The notes under the pieces: generated by a model | What the model was told of the DNA's origin: nothing | Seen by the model: only the letters and a program-made list of their open reading frames with translations | Database searches by the model: none | DNA from: Artemisia argyi | Taxonomy: Eukaryota; Streptophyta; Magnoliopsida; Asterales; Asteraceae | Length of the DNA stretch: 64,000 nucleotides | Direction of reading: 5' to 3' | Assembly (NCBI GenBank): GCA_030686995.1 | Contig: CM060708.1 | Location: 107,842,463 to 107,906,462, forward strand | Program-made: the position numbers and the translations under genes | Shown: in pieces, positions 46,628 through 57,591 of the stretch | How the letters are laid out: the number at the start of each line of letters is the position of its first letter | Numbering within the stretch: the first letter of the stretch is position 1

Positions 46628-49558
46628 CTATACCTGTTGGCTCTTAACTTCTTGGCCATAAATATCGCAGTAGATAGACTGAAATGCCTGGGGGATTTGA
46701 TCGCCTTGGTTTGGGTCATAATATCTGGACCCCATTCGTGGAGGATGGAATGAAGTATGAGACATCTGTGGAAACTGGAATTCATCCACTCCGATGACTG
46801 CGTTGCCCTGGTTCCAAGCCCTCCGTAGCTGATCCTGCTCCTGCTCATACAAGTGACGTTGCCTCTCGATGTCCCATATAATGGCGTGAGCTCGAATCTC
46901 AGCACGTCTTTCTATTTCTTGTTCACGGCGTTCTGCCTCTAATGCTTGCTGTTCTATCTGCTTTTGTATCTTGGTAACCATCGATTTTTCTCTTTCTTCC
47001 GCCCTTTTTTCACTTTCTTGTTCTCGGCTTTTTGCCCCTGACTCATGACATTCCAGCTGCTTTTGAATGTTGGTTACCATGGAGTTTTCACTTTCTTGTT
47101 TTTGCCGTGTTTCCTCTAATACTTGACATTCAATCAGTTTTTGCATCTTGCTAAACATTGACGTTTCTCTTTCTTTTGCCCATATTTCTATTTCTTCTGC
47201 CCTTTTTTCACTTTCTTTTTCTCGGCATTTTGCCTCTAACGCTTGACCTTCAATCTGCTTTTGCATGTTAGTAACCATCATATTTTCCCTTTCTTCTGCC
47301 CGTTTATCACGTTCTTGTTCACAGCTTTTTGCTTCTAATGCTTGATATTCCATAAGCTTTTGGAGGTTGCTAAGTAACGACTTCTCTCTTTCTTCTGCCC
47401 GTTTTTCACTCTCTTGTTTTCGGCGTGTTTCCTCTAATGCTTGACTTTCCATCAGCTTTTGCATGCTAGTAACCATTGAGTTTTCTCTATCTTTTGCCCA
47501 TTTGTCACTTTCTTCTCGTCGTTTTGCTTCTAATGCTTGACATTCGATCAGCTCTTGCAGTTTGCTAACTATCATTTTTTCTATTTTTTCTGCCCATTTT
47601 TCACTTTCGTGTTCTCGGCGTTTCGCCTCTGATGCTTGACATTCCAGCAGCTTTTGCATGTTGCTAATTATCGACTTTTGTCTTTCTCCTGCCCGTTTTT
47701 CACTTTCCTGTTCTCTGCGTATTGCCTCCGTTGCTTGACATTCCATCAGCTTTTGGACGTTGCTAGCCATCGATTTTTCTCTTTCTGTTGCCCGGGTTTC
47801 ACTTTCTTCTTCTCGCTGTTTTGCCTCAAATGCTTGACATTCTATCAGCTTTTGAATGTTAGCAACCATTGATTTTTCCATTTCTTTTGCCCATTCTTCT
47901 CTATCTTCTAACTGTTTGGCACTTTCTTGTTTTCGGCGTTTTGCTTCCAACGATTGACATTCCATCAGCTTTTCCAGGTTGCTAACTATCCACCTTTCTC
48001 TGTTTTCTGCCCGTGTTTCACTTTCTTGCTCTCGCTGTTTTGCCTCTGATTCTTGACATTCTATCTGCTTTTGAATGTTAGTAACCATCAATTTTTCTCT
48101 TTCCACTGCCCGTTTGTTACTTTCTTGTTCTTGGTGTTTTGCTTCTAATGCTTGACTTTCCATCAGCTTTTGAATGTTGGTAACAATCATTTTTCCTCTT
48201 TCTTCTGTCCGTTTTTCATTTTCTTGTTCTCGTTGTTTTGCATCAAATGCTTGATATTCTATCAGCTTTTGCATGAAGCTAACCATCATTTTTTCTCTTT
48301 CTTCTGCCCGTTTTTCACTTTCTTGTTCTCGGCGCTCTTTTTCTAACGCTTGACATTCCAGCTGCATTTGCAAGTTGCTAACCAGCGATTTTTTTATCTC
48401 TTCTTCTCGGCATTTCGCCCCTAATACTTGACCTTCCAACTGCTTCTGTAAGTTGGTAACCATCATTATCAGTGCATTTTGTTGGTTTTGAAACTGAAAT
48501 GATTGCTTGATAATCAGGTTTTCGAGCTTGGTCATGTCCATGTGTGGATCGGGTACATGTATTTGAGATGGCATTTTTTGGAATGGTAGTTGTGGGATTT
48601 GATGTGGAGGTTGATGTGGAGCTTCTCCTACTTTGACTTTCTTCGGGAAGGTGGTTTGTTGTGTCACCCGAACATCAATTATGTACTCTGTTGGAGATTC
48701 TGAGAATTTAAGATCAGGAAAGAACGAATCCCTTGATATTAAGCGGAACATCGAGGGGACCATCTCAACAGATTCATCTTTAGACACAGCTCCTAACTTA
48801 TTGAGTATCAAGGAGATGTAGTATCCATGGGGAATATAATTTATATGTTCTTGCTCATACATATCCCATATGTCATCGATCATCAAATGTGCAAAGCTGT
48901 ATAGGTAATCTCCCGTGAACAACGCGTGAAGGAGATAGATTTCACGGGCCTTCACGAAATAAATGTCTTCAATACGTGGGTGAAACGTCCACAACCCTAT
49001 CCGCCACAAGATTTGGACTAGCGGGATCATCTTATCTCTCTCGTACCCATTAGGTGTCTCCTTCAAATCTGCATGTGTGCCAAAAACCGTTGTGCAGGCT
49101 TCAATCCATCTTCTTTTGTTCTCATCAGTAGTGGTTTGAAGATCCGCTTCTTTAAACCGTACATAAGGCAAATCTGTCCGTGTGTCAACTTTGAGAAGAT
49201 CTCGAATGATTGTGGGTGTGATAGTATATGGCTTTCCATCAACTATACCGGTCAATTCATCCCCGTTTCTTGATAATGATGCGGTCCACTGAATGACAAC
49301 ACGTCTATAGATCTTGTCACACTTGAAATTAAGCAATTGTTCCCAGCCCATTTTTGCAAAACGTTCTCTGATTGTATAACCTTCAAATTCTGTGGGATGC
49401 AGTGACTTGGCTATGACAATATCTTCGAGTTTCTGTAAGAACAAGTCCTTTCTTTGTTCGGGAGGGTGTTGGGACAATGTTAATCCAGGAATAAATTGCA
49501 ATGGCCTATTATGGGCTTCATCCCTTGAACGTTTGGCTGCACAGCGGGTCAGCATCAT
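46628..49558 (-). CDS. Transposon-protein-like coiled-coil protein, copy 3 (about 976 aa)
   Basis: An uninterrupted - strand frame. I place the start at the first ATG of ATGATG (49558), 2 nt after acceptor TTCATGTTCTCAG; four codons further upstream are intronic. The N-terminal domain (about residues 20-310) matches the other copies: FEGYTIRERFAKMGWEQLL, IRDLLKVDTRTDLPYVRF, LFTGDYLYSFAHLMIDDIW, HGYYISLIL. Residues about 366-885 contain 16 tandem coiled-coil units anchored on IQKLxECQALEAKRREQE, with lengths of 26, 33 or 40 residues. The cap HAIIWDIERQ...HTSFHPP...IYCDIYG follows. The last residues differ (GQEVKSQQV): a 1-nt deletion after GGCC removes the family stop and adds a few codons. 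The opposite strand shows Ser/Phe-rich shadow frames only. Function unknown. Confidence 0.8.
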   Translation of the reverse strand: MMLTRCAAKRSRDEAHNRPLQFIPGLTLSQHPPEQRKDLFLQKLEDIVIAKSLHPTEFEGYTIRERFAKMGWEQLLNFKCDKIYRRVVIQWTASLSRNGDELTGIVDGKPYTITPTIIRDLLKVDTRTDLPYVRFKEADLQTTTDENKRRWIEACTTVFGTHADLKETPNGYERDKMIPLVQILWRIGLWTFHPRIEDIYFVKAREIYLLHALFTGDYLYSFAHLMIDDIWDMYEQEHINYIPHGYYISLILNKLGAVSKDESVEMVPSMFRLISRDSFFPDLKFSESPTEYIIDVRVTQQTTFPKKVKVGEAPHQPPHQIPQLPFQKMPSQIHVPDPHMDMTKLENLIIKQSFQFQNQQNALIMMVTNLQKQLEGQVLGAKCREEEIKKSLVSNLQMQLECQALEKERREQESEKRAEEREKMMVSFMQKLIEYQAFDAKQREQENEKRTEERGKMIVTNIQKLMESQALEAKHQEQESNKRAVEREKLMVTNIQKQIECQESEAKQREQESETRAENRERWIVSNLEKLMECQSLEAKRRKQESAKQLEDREEWAKEMEKSMVANIQKLIECQAFEAKQREEESETRATEREKSMASNVQKLMECQATEAIRREQESEKRAGERQKSIISNMQKLLECQASEAKRREHESEKWAEKIEKMIVSKLQELIECQALEAKRREESDKWAKDRENSMVTSMQKLMESQALEETRRKQESEKRAEEREKSLLSNLQKLMEYQALEAKSCEQERDKRAEERENMMVTNMQKQIEGQALEAKCREKESEKRAEEIEIWAKERETSMFSKMQKLIECQVLEETRQKQESENSMVTNIQKQLECHESGAKSREQESEKRAEEREKSMVTKIQKQIEQQALEAERREQEIERRAEIRAHAIIWDIERQRHLYEQEQDQLRRAWNQGNAVIGVDEFQFPQMSHTSFHPPRMGSRYYDPNQGDQIPQAFQSIYCDIYGQEVKSQQV

Positions 49559-49560
49559 AT

Positions 49561-50469
49561 CTGAGAACATGAAGAATCTATCATCAATTTACATCATAAT
49601 ACATCTACAAAGATATATCTCACCATGACTCTTTCATCCTACTTCAGTGACACATCCACATGACTAATATGTGAGTGACGCCACAAATAGTTATGGCGAT
49701 GTCTTGTTTTCAACTTAAATGGGTTGGTGATTGCTTATTATATCTGCTTAGAGGTCATTGCATATTTAGGTGCTTAATGGCCTATCTTTTTTTTCAAATG
49801 ATAAAAAACACTAGCAAAATATTTGGATTGCTAATTTAAAGAGCAAAGACTTATACACCCATCAATCCACTATAGTCTATAACCATAGTACACATACTGA
49901 GACTTGAACCACGACATTTTGAGTGATGAGGCAACAAGATACCGCTAGACAAAAGGTCTGTTGATTGAAGTGTTAGGATTTCTAAGCGCTTATTGGTTTA
50001 AATTGCTTAATATTTGGGGAAAAAAGCAACATGGAAGATTTTTATTTAAATACAAGTGCTACTACGCCATTAGTACAAGTTAAAGATAAGTAATTCCAAA
50101 ACCGGTTATCGCCTTATCTGCTTACAGGATAAACATACCGCTTATTGACTGTACTCTATCTACTTCTAAGAAACTTTAATGGGTAATAAATATCACACAG
50201 CTTCAATTATTCGTGTATGCACATGATAAATGACAGAACATGTACACACATTTAGAGCAGTCAGTGAAACAAAAAATAAATTCTTGTTGTGTGCATAACA
50301 TTGACATTTCTGAATTTAGAACCCACAATAAAAAATGTGACTCACCTAGACTTCACTAACACAGCACCCAAAATCGAATTAGGAGGATTATTTATGTTTT
50401 TAAGATCTTAATCACTTTAAATATTCATAAACATACAAGATTTGTTGCTTTAAAGAAAAAAAGATTTAC
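49561..50469 (-). other. 5' UTR intron of copy 3
   Basis: It runs from donor GTAAAT after GACAACTAAG (exon end at 50470) to acceptor CTCAG before ATATGATG. It is 909 bp long. An in-frame stop in the upstream exon shows that translation begins in the main exon. It contains a SINE-like remnant near 49860-50000. Confidence 0.55.
49860..50000 (-). mobile_element. SINE-like (tRNA-derived) remnant
   Basis: Reverse strand shows GTCTAGCGGTATCTTGTTGC followed about 30 bp later by the B-box-like GGTTCAAGTCTC, the spacing of pol III promoters in plant SINEs. A weaker second copy with GTTCAAGTATC occurs at about 51160-51190, in the duplicated block. Tail and target duplication were not identified. Confidence 0.4.
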
Positions 50470-52470
50470 CTTAGTTGTCCCTGCTGTCCTGCTTTGATCT
50501 TATGATTATCTAGGATATGGGGGAACAGCACAGACACAATGGTGGTTGTGTTGTTTTTGGGTCAAAAACAAAGTAGCAGAGTTACAGGCGAATGTCACTC
50601 ATGTCTATGAAGTTTCATCATGTTGGTACAGATCGAAACGACAACGCACCCACATTCTGAATTACTAATTAAATACTACCAAAAATGACGTTTATTAGTT
50701 ATATGGTTAGAAATCAATTTTTTACCTAAACCATATTTAGTTGAAAACATGTACTTGTCTATCTTTTTCTTTCGAGATATCTGCAAGTATTTGTCTAATA
50801 CTCTCGATTCATTCTTAAGTAGATTCTAAGTTTTTACAGAACCAAATTCAAACCCTCTTATGTTTTGATTATATAGATAGACTAAATCACAAATATTCAC
50901 ACAGATACAGCTCACAATGACTCTATTTCATCTTAATTCGTTGACGCATTCCGTGACTAAATACGTGAGTGACACCACAAATAGTTAAGGAGATGTCTTT
51001 TATTCTACTTAAGCACATTTGTGATTGCCATCTATCAAACTACAGAGGGTGTGCAAGATTGCACATTTCAGGTACTTGATGGCTATTGCATTTTTGAAAT
51101 TTAAAAAAATAAATAAATAAATAAAAAATCCAAATACTTATACACCATATAACACACCTATTTCCTCAATTGATACTTGAACCTACAACATTGCTTAAAG
51201 TGTTTGGGTAACTAAGTACTTATTGGTTTAATTTGCTAAACTTTTTAAGAAAATAAGTCCATGGGAGATGATCATTCTATTTCAAAGTGCTAAAAGCCAT
51301 AATTACAAGTTAAAAATATGTAATCCCCAAAACCTCCGGTTACAAAACAAGCTTATTACTGTAGCCTATTTATTTCAAAGTGCTAAAAAGCCATAATTAC
51401 AAGTTAAAATTATGTAATCCCAGAAATCCCTGGCTTACAAAACAAGTTTACGACTGTAGCCTATTTATTTCAAAGTGCTAAAAAGCCATAATTACAAGTT
51501 AAAATTATGTAATCCCAAAAACCCCATGGTCTACAGTAGAGAAACACTTTTTAGAAAGACACTTAAAAGTCAAAACTAACTATTACTCGGTACTACTTTT
51601 TAAGACAAACACTTGTTTGAGACAAGACTTGAAATAAACCACTTAGTTAGGTAGCATGTCACAGCACAAGAGCACAAGGTGCGGTTGATACCTAAAACAT
51701 GTTATAGATGTGTCATGTTAGTTTTTACCTCAACAACACAACCCGATAAATAACTACCAAAATTCACCCTCACCGGTGACATGGAGTTATAGGTAGACTA
51801 GGACCCACAGTAACAAATACAAAACACAAACACATACACATACACAAGTGCAAGAATGTGAAGAAAAAAAAATTACACATAACGCAAGCCGTGTTGATGG
51901 CGCAATGGGTGTGGTGGCTCCAAGCAATAGGTAACAAAATTCGCCTATAACACCGCTGTGGCGGACCCGGGACCAAAAGTGACTAGGTTCACAAATCTTG
52001 GACTAACCAAACAAGACATAGAAATGTAACACAAATTTTAAAGAAACTGCGCGGTAAAAATCTATGAGGTTCACGGGAACCGCCTAGGGTCCGTCCCCCC
52101 CCCCCCCCCCCCCTCCCTTACTGCTCTAACCGTTTCATATTTTCAAGGGTAGTACACATCACAACAACTACATGAAATAGTTTATGCACATGATCAATGA
52201 CAAACACATGAACATACATTTTGTGTCTCATTTTGAAACACATAACATAAAATGTAACATCACTTAACAACACCCAAAATGAAACCAGGTACATAAATAC
52301 ATAATGCACATTTTAAGTTGTAATCACTTCAAATATTCATACGAATATAAAGATTAATGTTGTTGTTAAAAAGAACAAGATTTTACCTTAGCTTCCCCTG
52401 TTGATGTTGTTGTTTTGAAAATTTTAGGGTTTAGGGAAAACAAGAGAATTTTGGTATTTGGGTAAAACCA
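50470..52470 (-). other. Second, tandem copy of the 5' exon/intron region of copy 3
   Basis: Block 50900-52400 repeats the order of 49600-50500. Shared landmarks are TGACTCT, GTGAGTGACRCCACAAATAG, TTAATCACTT..AAATATTCAT and an exon end CTAAG before GTAAA (exon ends at 50470 and 52387). So the gene has two alternative 5' exon/donor candidates, about 1.9 kb apart. No protein is encoded here; a C run lies at 52096-52113. Confidence 0.55.
51283..51530. repeat. Three tandem copies of a roughly 95-bp unit
   Basis: Units begin with CAAAGTGCTAAAA near 51283, 51374 and 51470 and share AAGCCATAATTACAAGTTAA and ATGTAATCCC. A single diverged counterpart lies at about 50050-50160 in the other block. Confidence 0.75.
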
Positions 52471-52619
52471 TTTTTAAGGTTATAGTTCCAAAGACAAAAG
52501 ATGGAGTAGAGATACATTAACAAGCAAAAGATATCATGGCGGTACACGACTACACCCCACTCATTTTTTAACCATTGATATCATGCTAAAAATGTATGTG
52601 CACTCTGCAACTAAAAAGG

Positions 52620-52657
<38 letters not shown>

Positions 52658-53720
52658 CTAAAACATATACTATATAGTTGATAGTCTTTGGAATAATGTC
52701 ACTTTGACGGTTTGACCATATACGTTTGGCACTGTAATTTCATTTTCATTTTTTTGAATGGCAATTTTTTTTTTTTTTTTTTTTAATGAGATATATCTCT
52801 ATAATAGAGATTTTTCTTTAGATATCACAACCTATATAATACTAGTAGAGGTTTTGATGATTACATAGAATAATGACATTTGATATGACATGACAAAAAA
52901 GAAATCCGGCATGAAATTGATGGTTACATTGGATGTGGACTTAATTTAAAAAGCGATTTTAATTAGCTTTTCTAAATTAGTGCACAAAATTTTTATTTTA
53001 AAACTTTTTACTATTAAACTTTAATGTTATTTATAGTTAAAATATAGTTACGATCGACATAAATATGTACAAAACACATACTATTTTGTATTTTTAATAC
53101 GTATATAGAATTTGTTACATACCTAAAATGTTCATTATTTGAGTTGCGATATCCACTAAGCTAGTGTCACGTGTCCCCACTCCCTCCTTTTTTTTCTTTA
53201 ATATTTTTTGTTAGAGGGTATTTTGGTTATTTGACTCATTTTTTTAATTCCACCTTAAATTTCAAATGCAAATAACTTTCAAACAACAAACTTTTACAAA
53301 AAACCGATTTCACCATAATTTTTAAAATTTAATCCTCTTTAATTTGGTATAAATCTTTTTAATTTTTTCGAAACTTTTTTTTTTGACATATTCATTGGGT
53401 AATGATTTTTTTGAAAATTTTAGCATTTTCGACTCTAATTTTGTCTAGTTTAAAGGCCGAATTTTGCAAAACTTAAAACACGAATGTTGTAGCTTCTTGG
53501 CCATTCTTTACCCATAAATTTGAATCACTCAAATCCGATATGATATAAGTGAGATTTCGCGCGTTAAAGATGACGTCTTAGTCATATTTAGTGCACACAA
53601 AGTGTTTGATAAAATGACTAAAAGAGATTTTTCATATAAAATACATTTAAATGCACTAATTGGTCAAGTTATTTTCAGTTTAACAAAACTATCAGTTTGT
53701 TTTGTTAAATAGAATTGATG
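52471..53720. other. AT-rich stretch before the minisatellite
   Basis: It has T runs at 52621-52655 and 52767-52784. CCTATATAATACTAGTAGAGG near 52831 resembles a Helitron-type 5' end but is not conclusive. No gene recognised. Confidence 0.35.
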
Positions 53721-55250
53721 AACCCAAACATTTGATCAAATTGATTAACCTGAAAAAATTGATGAACTTGAAAATTTTGATGAACCTGAAAAAATTGATG
53801 AACCTTTATTTTAATTGATGAACAATGTATTCTATTGATGAACCATTATATTAATTGACGAACAATCTCTTCTATTGATGAACCATTTTTTTTTATTGAT
53901 GAACCTTTATTTTAATTGATGAACAATGTCTTCTATTGACGAACCATTATTTTAATTGACGAACAATCTTTTCTATTGATGAACCATTTTTTAATTGACG
54001 AACAATATCTTCTATTGATGAAGCATTTTTTTTATTGATGAACTTTTATTTTAATTGATGAACAATGTCTTTTATTAATGAACCATTATTTTAATTGACA
54101 AACAATTTCTTCTATTGATGAACCATTATTTTAATTGACGAACAATATCTTCTATTGATGAATCATTTTTTTTATTAATGAACTTTTATTTTAATTGATG
54201 AACAATGTCTTTTATTAATGAAACCATTATTTTAATTGACGAACAATGTCTTCTATTGATGAACCATTATTTTAATTGTCGAACAATGTCTTCTATTGAT
54301 GAACCATTTTTTTTATTGATGAACCTTTATTTTAATTGATGAACCATTATATTAATTGACGAACAATCTCTTCTATTGATGAACCATTTTTTTTATTGAT
54401 GAACTTTTATTTTAATTGATGAACAATATCTTCTATTGATGAACCATTATATTAATTGACGAACAATCTCCTCTATTGATGAACCATTTTTTTTTATTGA
54501 TGAACCTTTATTTTAATTGATGAACAATGTCTTCTATTGATGAACCATTATTTTAATTGACGAACAATCTCTTCTATTGATGAACCATTTTTTTTATTGA
54601 TGAACCTTTATTTTAATTGATGAACAATGTCTTTTATTGATGAACCATTATTTTAATTGACGAACAATTTCTTCTATTGATGAACTATTATTTTAATTGA
54701 CGAACAATATCTTCTATTGATGAACTATTATTTTAATTGACGAACAATATATTCTATTGATGAATCATTTTTTTTTATTAATGAACATTTATTTTAATTG
54801 ATGAACAATGTCTTTTATTAATGAAACCATTATTTTAATTGACGAACAATGTCTTCTATTGATGAACCATTATTTTAATTGACGAACAATGTCTTCTATT
54901 GATGAACCATTTTTTTTATTGATGAAGCTTTATTTTAATTGATGAACAATGTCTTCTATTGATGAACCATTATATTAATTGACGAACAATCTCTTCTATT
55001 GATGAACCATGTGATGAACCTTTATTTTAATTGATGAACAATGTCTTCTATTGATGAACCATTATATTAATTGACGAACAATTTCTTCTATTGATGAACC
55101 ATTTTTTTTATTGATGAACATTTATTTTAATTGATGAACCATTATATTAATGGACGAACAATCTCTTCTATTGATGAACCATTTTTTTATTGATGAACCT
55201 TTATTTTAATTGATAAACATTGTCTTCTATTAATGAACCATTTTTTTTAT
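53721..55250. repeat. TTGATGAAC minisatellite, about 1.5 kb
   Basis: A subunit of about 20 bp of the form ATTGATGAACCATTATTTTA alternates with ATTGACGAACAATCTCTTCT and ATTGATGAACCTTTATTTT. These give a higher-order period of roughly 100 bp. About 70 subunits are present with small length variation in the T runs. A related looser array (ACTGATGAACGTTAT) continues at about 55533-55700 on the far side of the CBF5 fragment. Confidence 0.9.
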
Positions 55251-55533
55251 TGTCTATAACAGCAGTAGTCATCTCAGCTATCCCCAATGCAATCGCCTCC
55301 CCTTTCGTCGTCATCAAAACAACCTCCTCACCATTCTCAATCGCATTCTCAAACCTCAACAACCGAAGAATCATCAACTTAGCACCACAACAAATAGCAT
55401 TAACCGCACTATCCTTCACAACCAACCTCTTATAACTAGTCAGCAAAACCTCCAACGACATAATCACACAACTCAAGCACGTCTCATCCCTAGAATTATC
55501 AAACATCCACTGCCCATCCATCATATCAACAAA
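55240..55533 (-). pseudogene. Fragment of CBF5/dyskerin (H/ACA RNP pseudouridine synthase)
   Basis: Read on the - strand it gives DMMDGQWMFDNSRDET...VIMSLEVLLTSYKRLVVKDSAVNA, CCGAKLMILRLLRFENAIEN and GEEVVLMTTKGEAIALGIAE. This is the region of CBF5/NAP57 spanning the end of the catalytic domain into the PUA RNA-binding domain. CBF5 is the catalytic subunit of H/ACA snoRNPs in the nucleolus. Only about 95 of more than 500 residues remain. It has no start region and runs at both ends directly into minisatellite sequence. Substitutions at normally invariant spots (CCGAKLMILRLL) suggest decay. It is best read as a captured or transposed gene piece. Confidence 0.8.
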
Positions 55534-56743
55534 ACTGATGAACGTTATTTTTTCAAAAACTTCTGAACATTATAAAGAATAACTGATGAACGTTATAAAA
55601 AATTACTGATGAACGTTATTTTTTGAAAACACGTGAACATTATAAGAATAACTGATGAACATTATCAAAAATAACTGATGAACAATATAAAAAATAATTG
55701 ATGAACCGATAAACATTTTTTTTATTAGAAAAATTGATGAATAGATAAACAATACTAAATCTCTACTAAAATCAATCACTAATCAAACTACACGAATTAT
55801 ATAAAATAAAAATAATTTCACCTCATCATCAATCAAACATTCAAACTGATCAAAACACTTTTCTCTTCTTTTACATATTCTCCCTAAAAAAAGAGCTCAT
55901 CAATGGCATATCACAAAAAAAAAAATAAATAAATAAATAAAAAATAAATAAAAAATAAAAAATAAAAAATAAAAACCAGACCTACGACAAAAGTATCATC
56001 ACTTCTCAAAAAACTCATCAACCTCCTCAAATCATGTCATCACTCTACCATAACCTACCCAAACCGAACCACACCTAACAAACCGATCCGGAACACCCAT
56101 ATGGGGCATACCCATCACCTTAATCCCAATGACGACATACAAACCCACGTAACATTCGGAAAAAAATATTTACTTTACCTTTAATCCAACCAATTCATAT
56201 CTTCAATAATATTATCACTTACTGATTTGTTGACGGAGATGGTGGTTATATCGAAAACAAATGGATCGACAATGCGATAACTCGAATCAACAGCAAAATG
56301 AAGATGACGGTGATGGTGGTTGTTTGTGACACTAGTTTCTGGTGTATTCGAAGGAGGTGGTGTCGTTGACGGTGGTATTAGATCTGATTGTACTGTTGGT
56401 TGTAACGGTGTTGTAGATCTGATAGTGAGTGTGTGTTTTTTTTGGTGGTTGTGAGGAGAAGTATGATGATAAATAGAAAGAGGGTTATAAGTGACAAGAA
56501 TACCCTTGTTGGTGAATCACAGTGTTTTGGGTAGAGTCCAGATCTTGAATGATCCAATGATATTACTTTTTATACTTTTTAAAATGTGTTCCCTTTCTAA
56601 TAGATCCGGTACCTTTAGGGAAAACCGTGTAGGAGGTGTACTAGCCTTTAAAGATTTCAACCTTTATTTACACCTTTATATTCATAATATGATTAATTAT
56701 GTAATGTATTAATTAATCAGTATGACAATCATACACCTTCTTA
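55534..56743. other. Repeat remainder and unassigned sequence
   Basis: The first 200 bp continue the GATGAAC-type repeats. An (AATAA)n stretch lies near 55915-55975. The part at 56220-56460 is GGTGG-rich (GACGGTGATGGTGGTTG) with no stable frame. No gene recognised. Confidence 0.35.
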
Positions 56744-57192
56744 CTAGACGAGTACCCGTGCATAGCAACGGGATTTTATATCGACATATAGTTTATTGAT
56801 AAAAAAAAGTTTGAAGATTTAGAAATTAAACATAATATTTTGAAACCAGTTCGACCTGAGTGGTTCAACCGGTTGAACCGTTCATGTCAAAAAATGGGTC
56901 GATTTAAACCGGGTCAACTTGCTAGGTTTGGTCGAAAACAGGCCAAATTTAACCGGGTCAACCCGCCGGTTTGAAGCGTCTCGGGTCAACCCGGTTTGTG
57001 TTTTAATTGGTTGTATTTAATTTGGTAGATATATTTTTAATTTGTTGTACAATGTGAATAAATCATTGTACTTTTAAATAATTGGTGTGTTTTAATAAGA
57101 GTATTAATTACATTATTTTTCTCTTTCATATGACCAAAAATTGAAAACTCGACTTTTCACTTTTACTATTTTTCCATTATAAGTAGTATAGA
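56744..57192 (-). mobile_element. Short non-autonomous Helitron, 449 bp
   Basis: On the - strand it begins TCTATACTACTTATAATGG (57192 inward). It ends with a hairpin CCCGTTGCTATGCACGGG, a short spacer and CTAG at 56744-56747. It lies between A and T with no target duplication. Internally it contains AACCGGGTCAACCCG repeats near 56870-57000. It has no coding capacity. Confidence 0.82.
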
Positions 57193-57370
57193 TAAGAGGT
57201 CGCGGTATGATAACACGGCGGCCGGCATTACACCTACGTGGCAGTGCGTTACCGAGCATTATCATACCGGCAAGGTGGCATTATGACCTACGTTATCATG
57301 TGAGTTATTACAGTACTTGGATGGAAACGCATAACATACAAAAAATAATTACAAATCAAACCACCCCTAC

Positions 57371-57409
<39 letters not shown>

Positions 57410-57591
57410 AAGAAAGAAAAAAACGGTTAGTTGAGATTTTGAAAAAAAAAAATACTTTCTTTCTTTCTTTTTTCAAAAATACCCACCTATATTTATATTA
57501 TACCACTACCTAACAATTTTTCACACAAATAATTCAAATGCTCTTTACAAAAAATAAAAAAAAAAAAAAAAAAAACTTGTTCTTTCACACA
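57193..57591. other. Leader of a decayed PIF/Harbinger element
   Basis: A GC-rich segment near 57200-57290 (ACACGGCGGCCGGCATTACA) resembles MITE/PIF terminal sequence. An A run lies at 57371-57407. No frame is credible until 57592. Confidence 0.35.
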
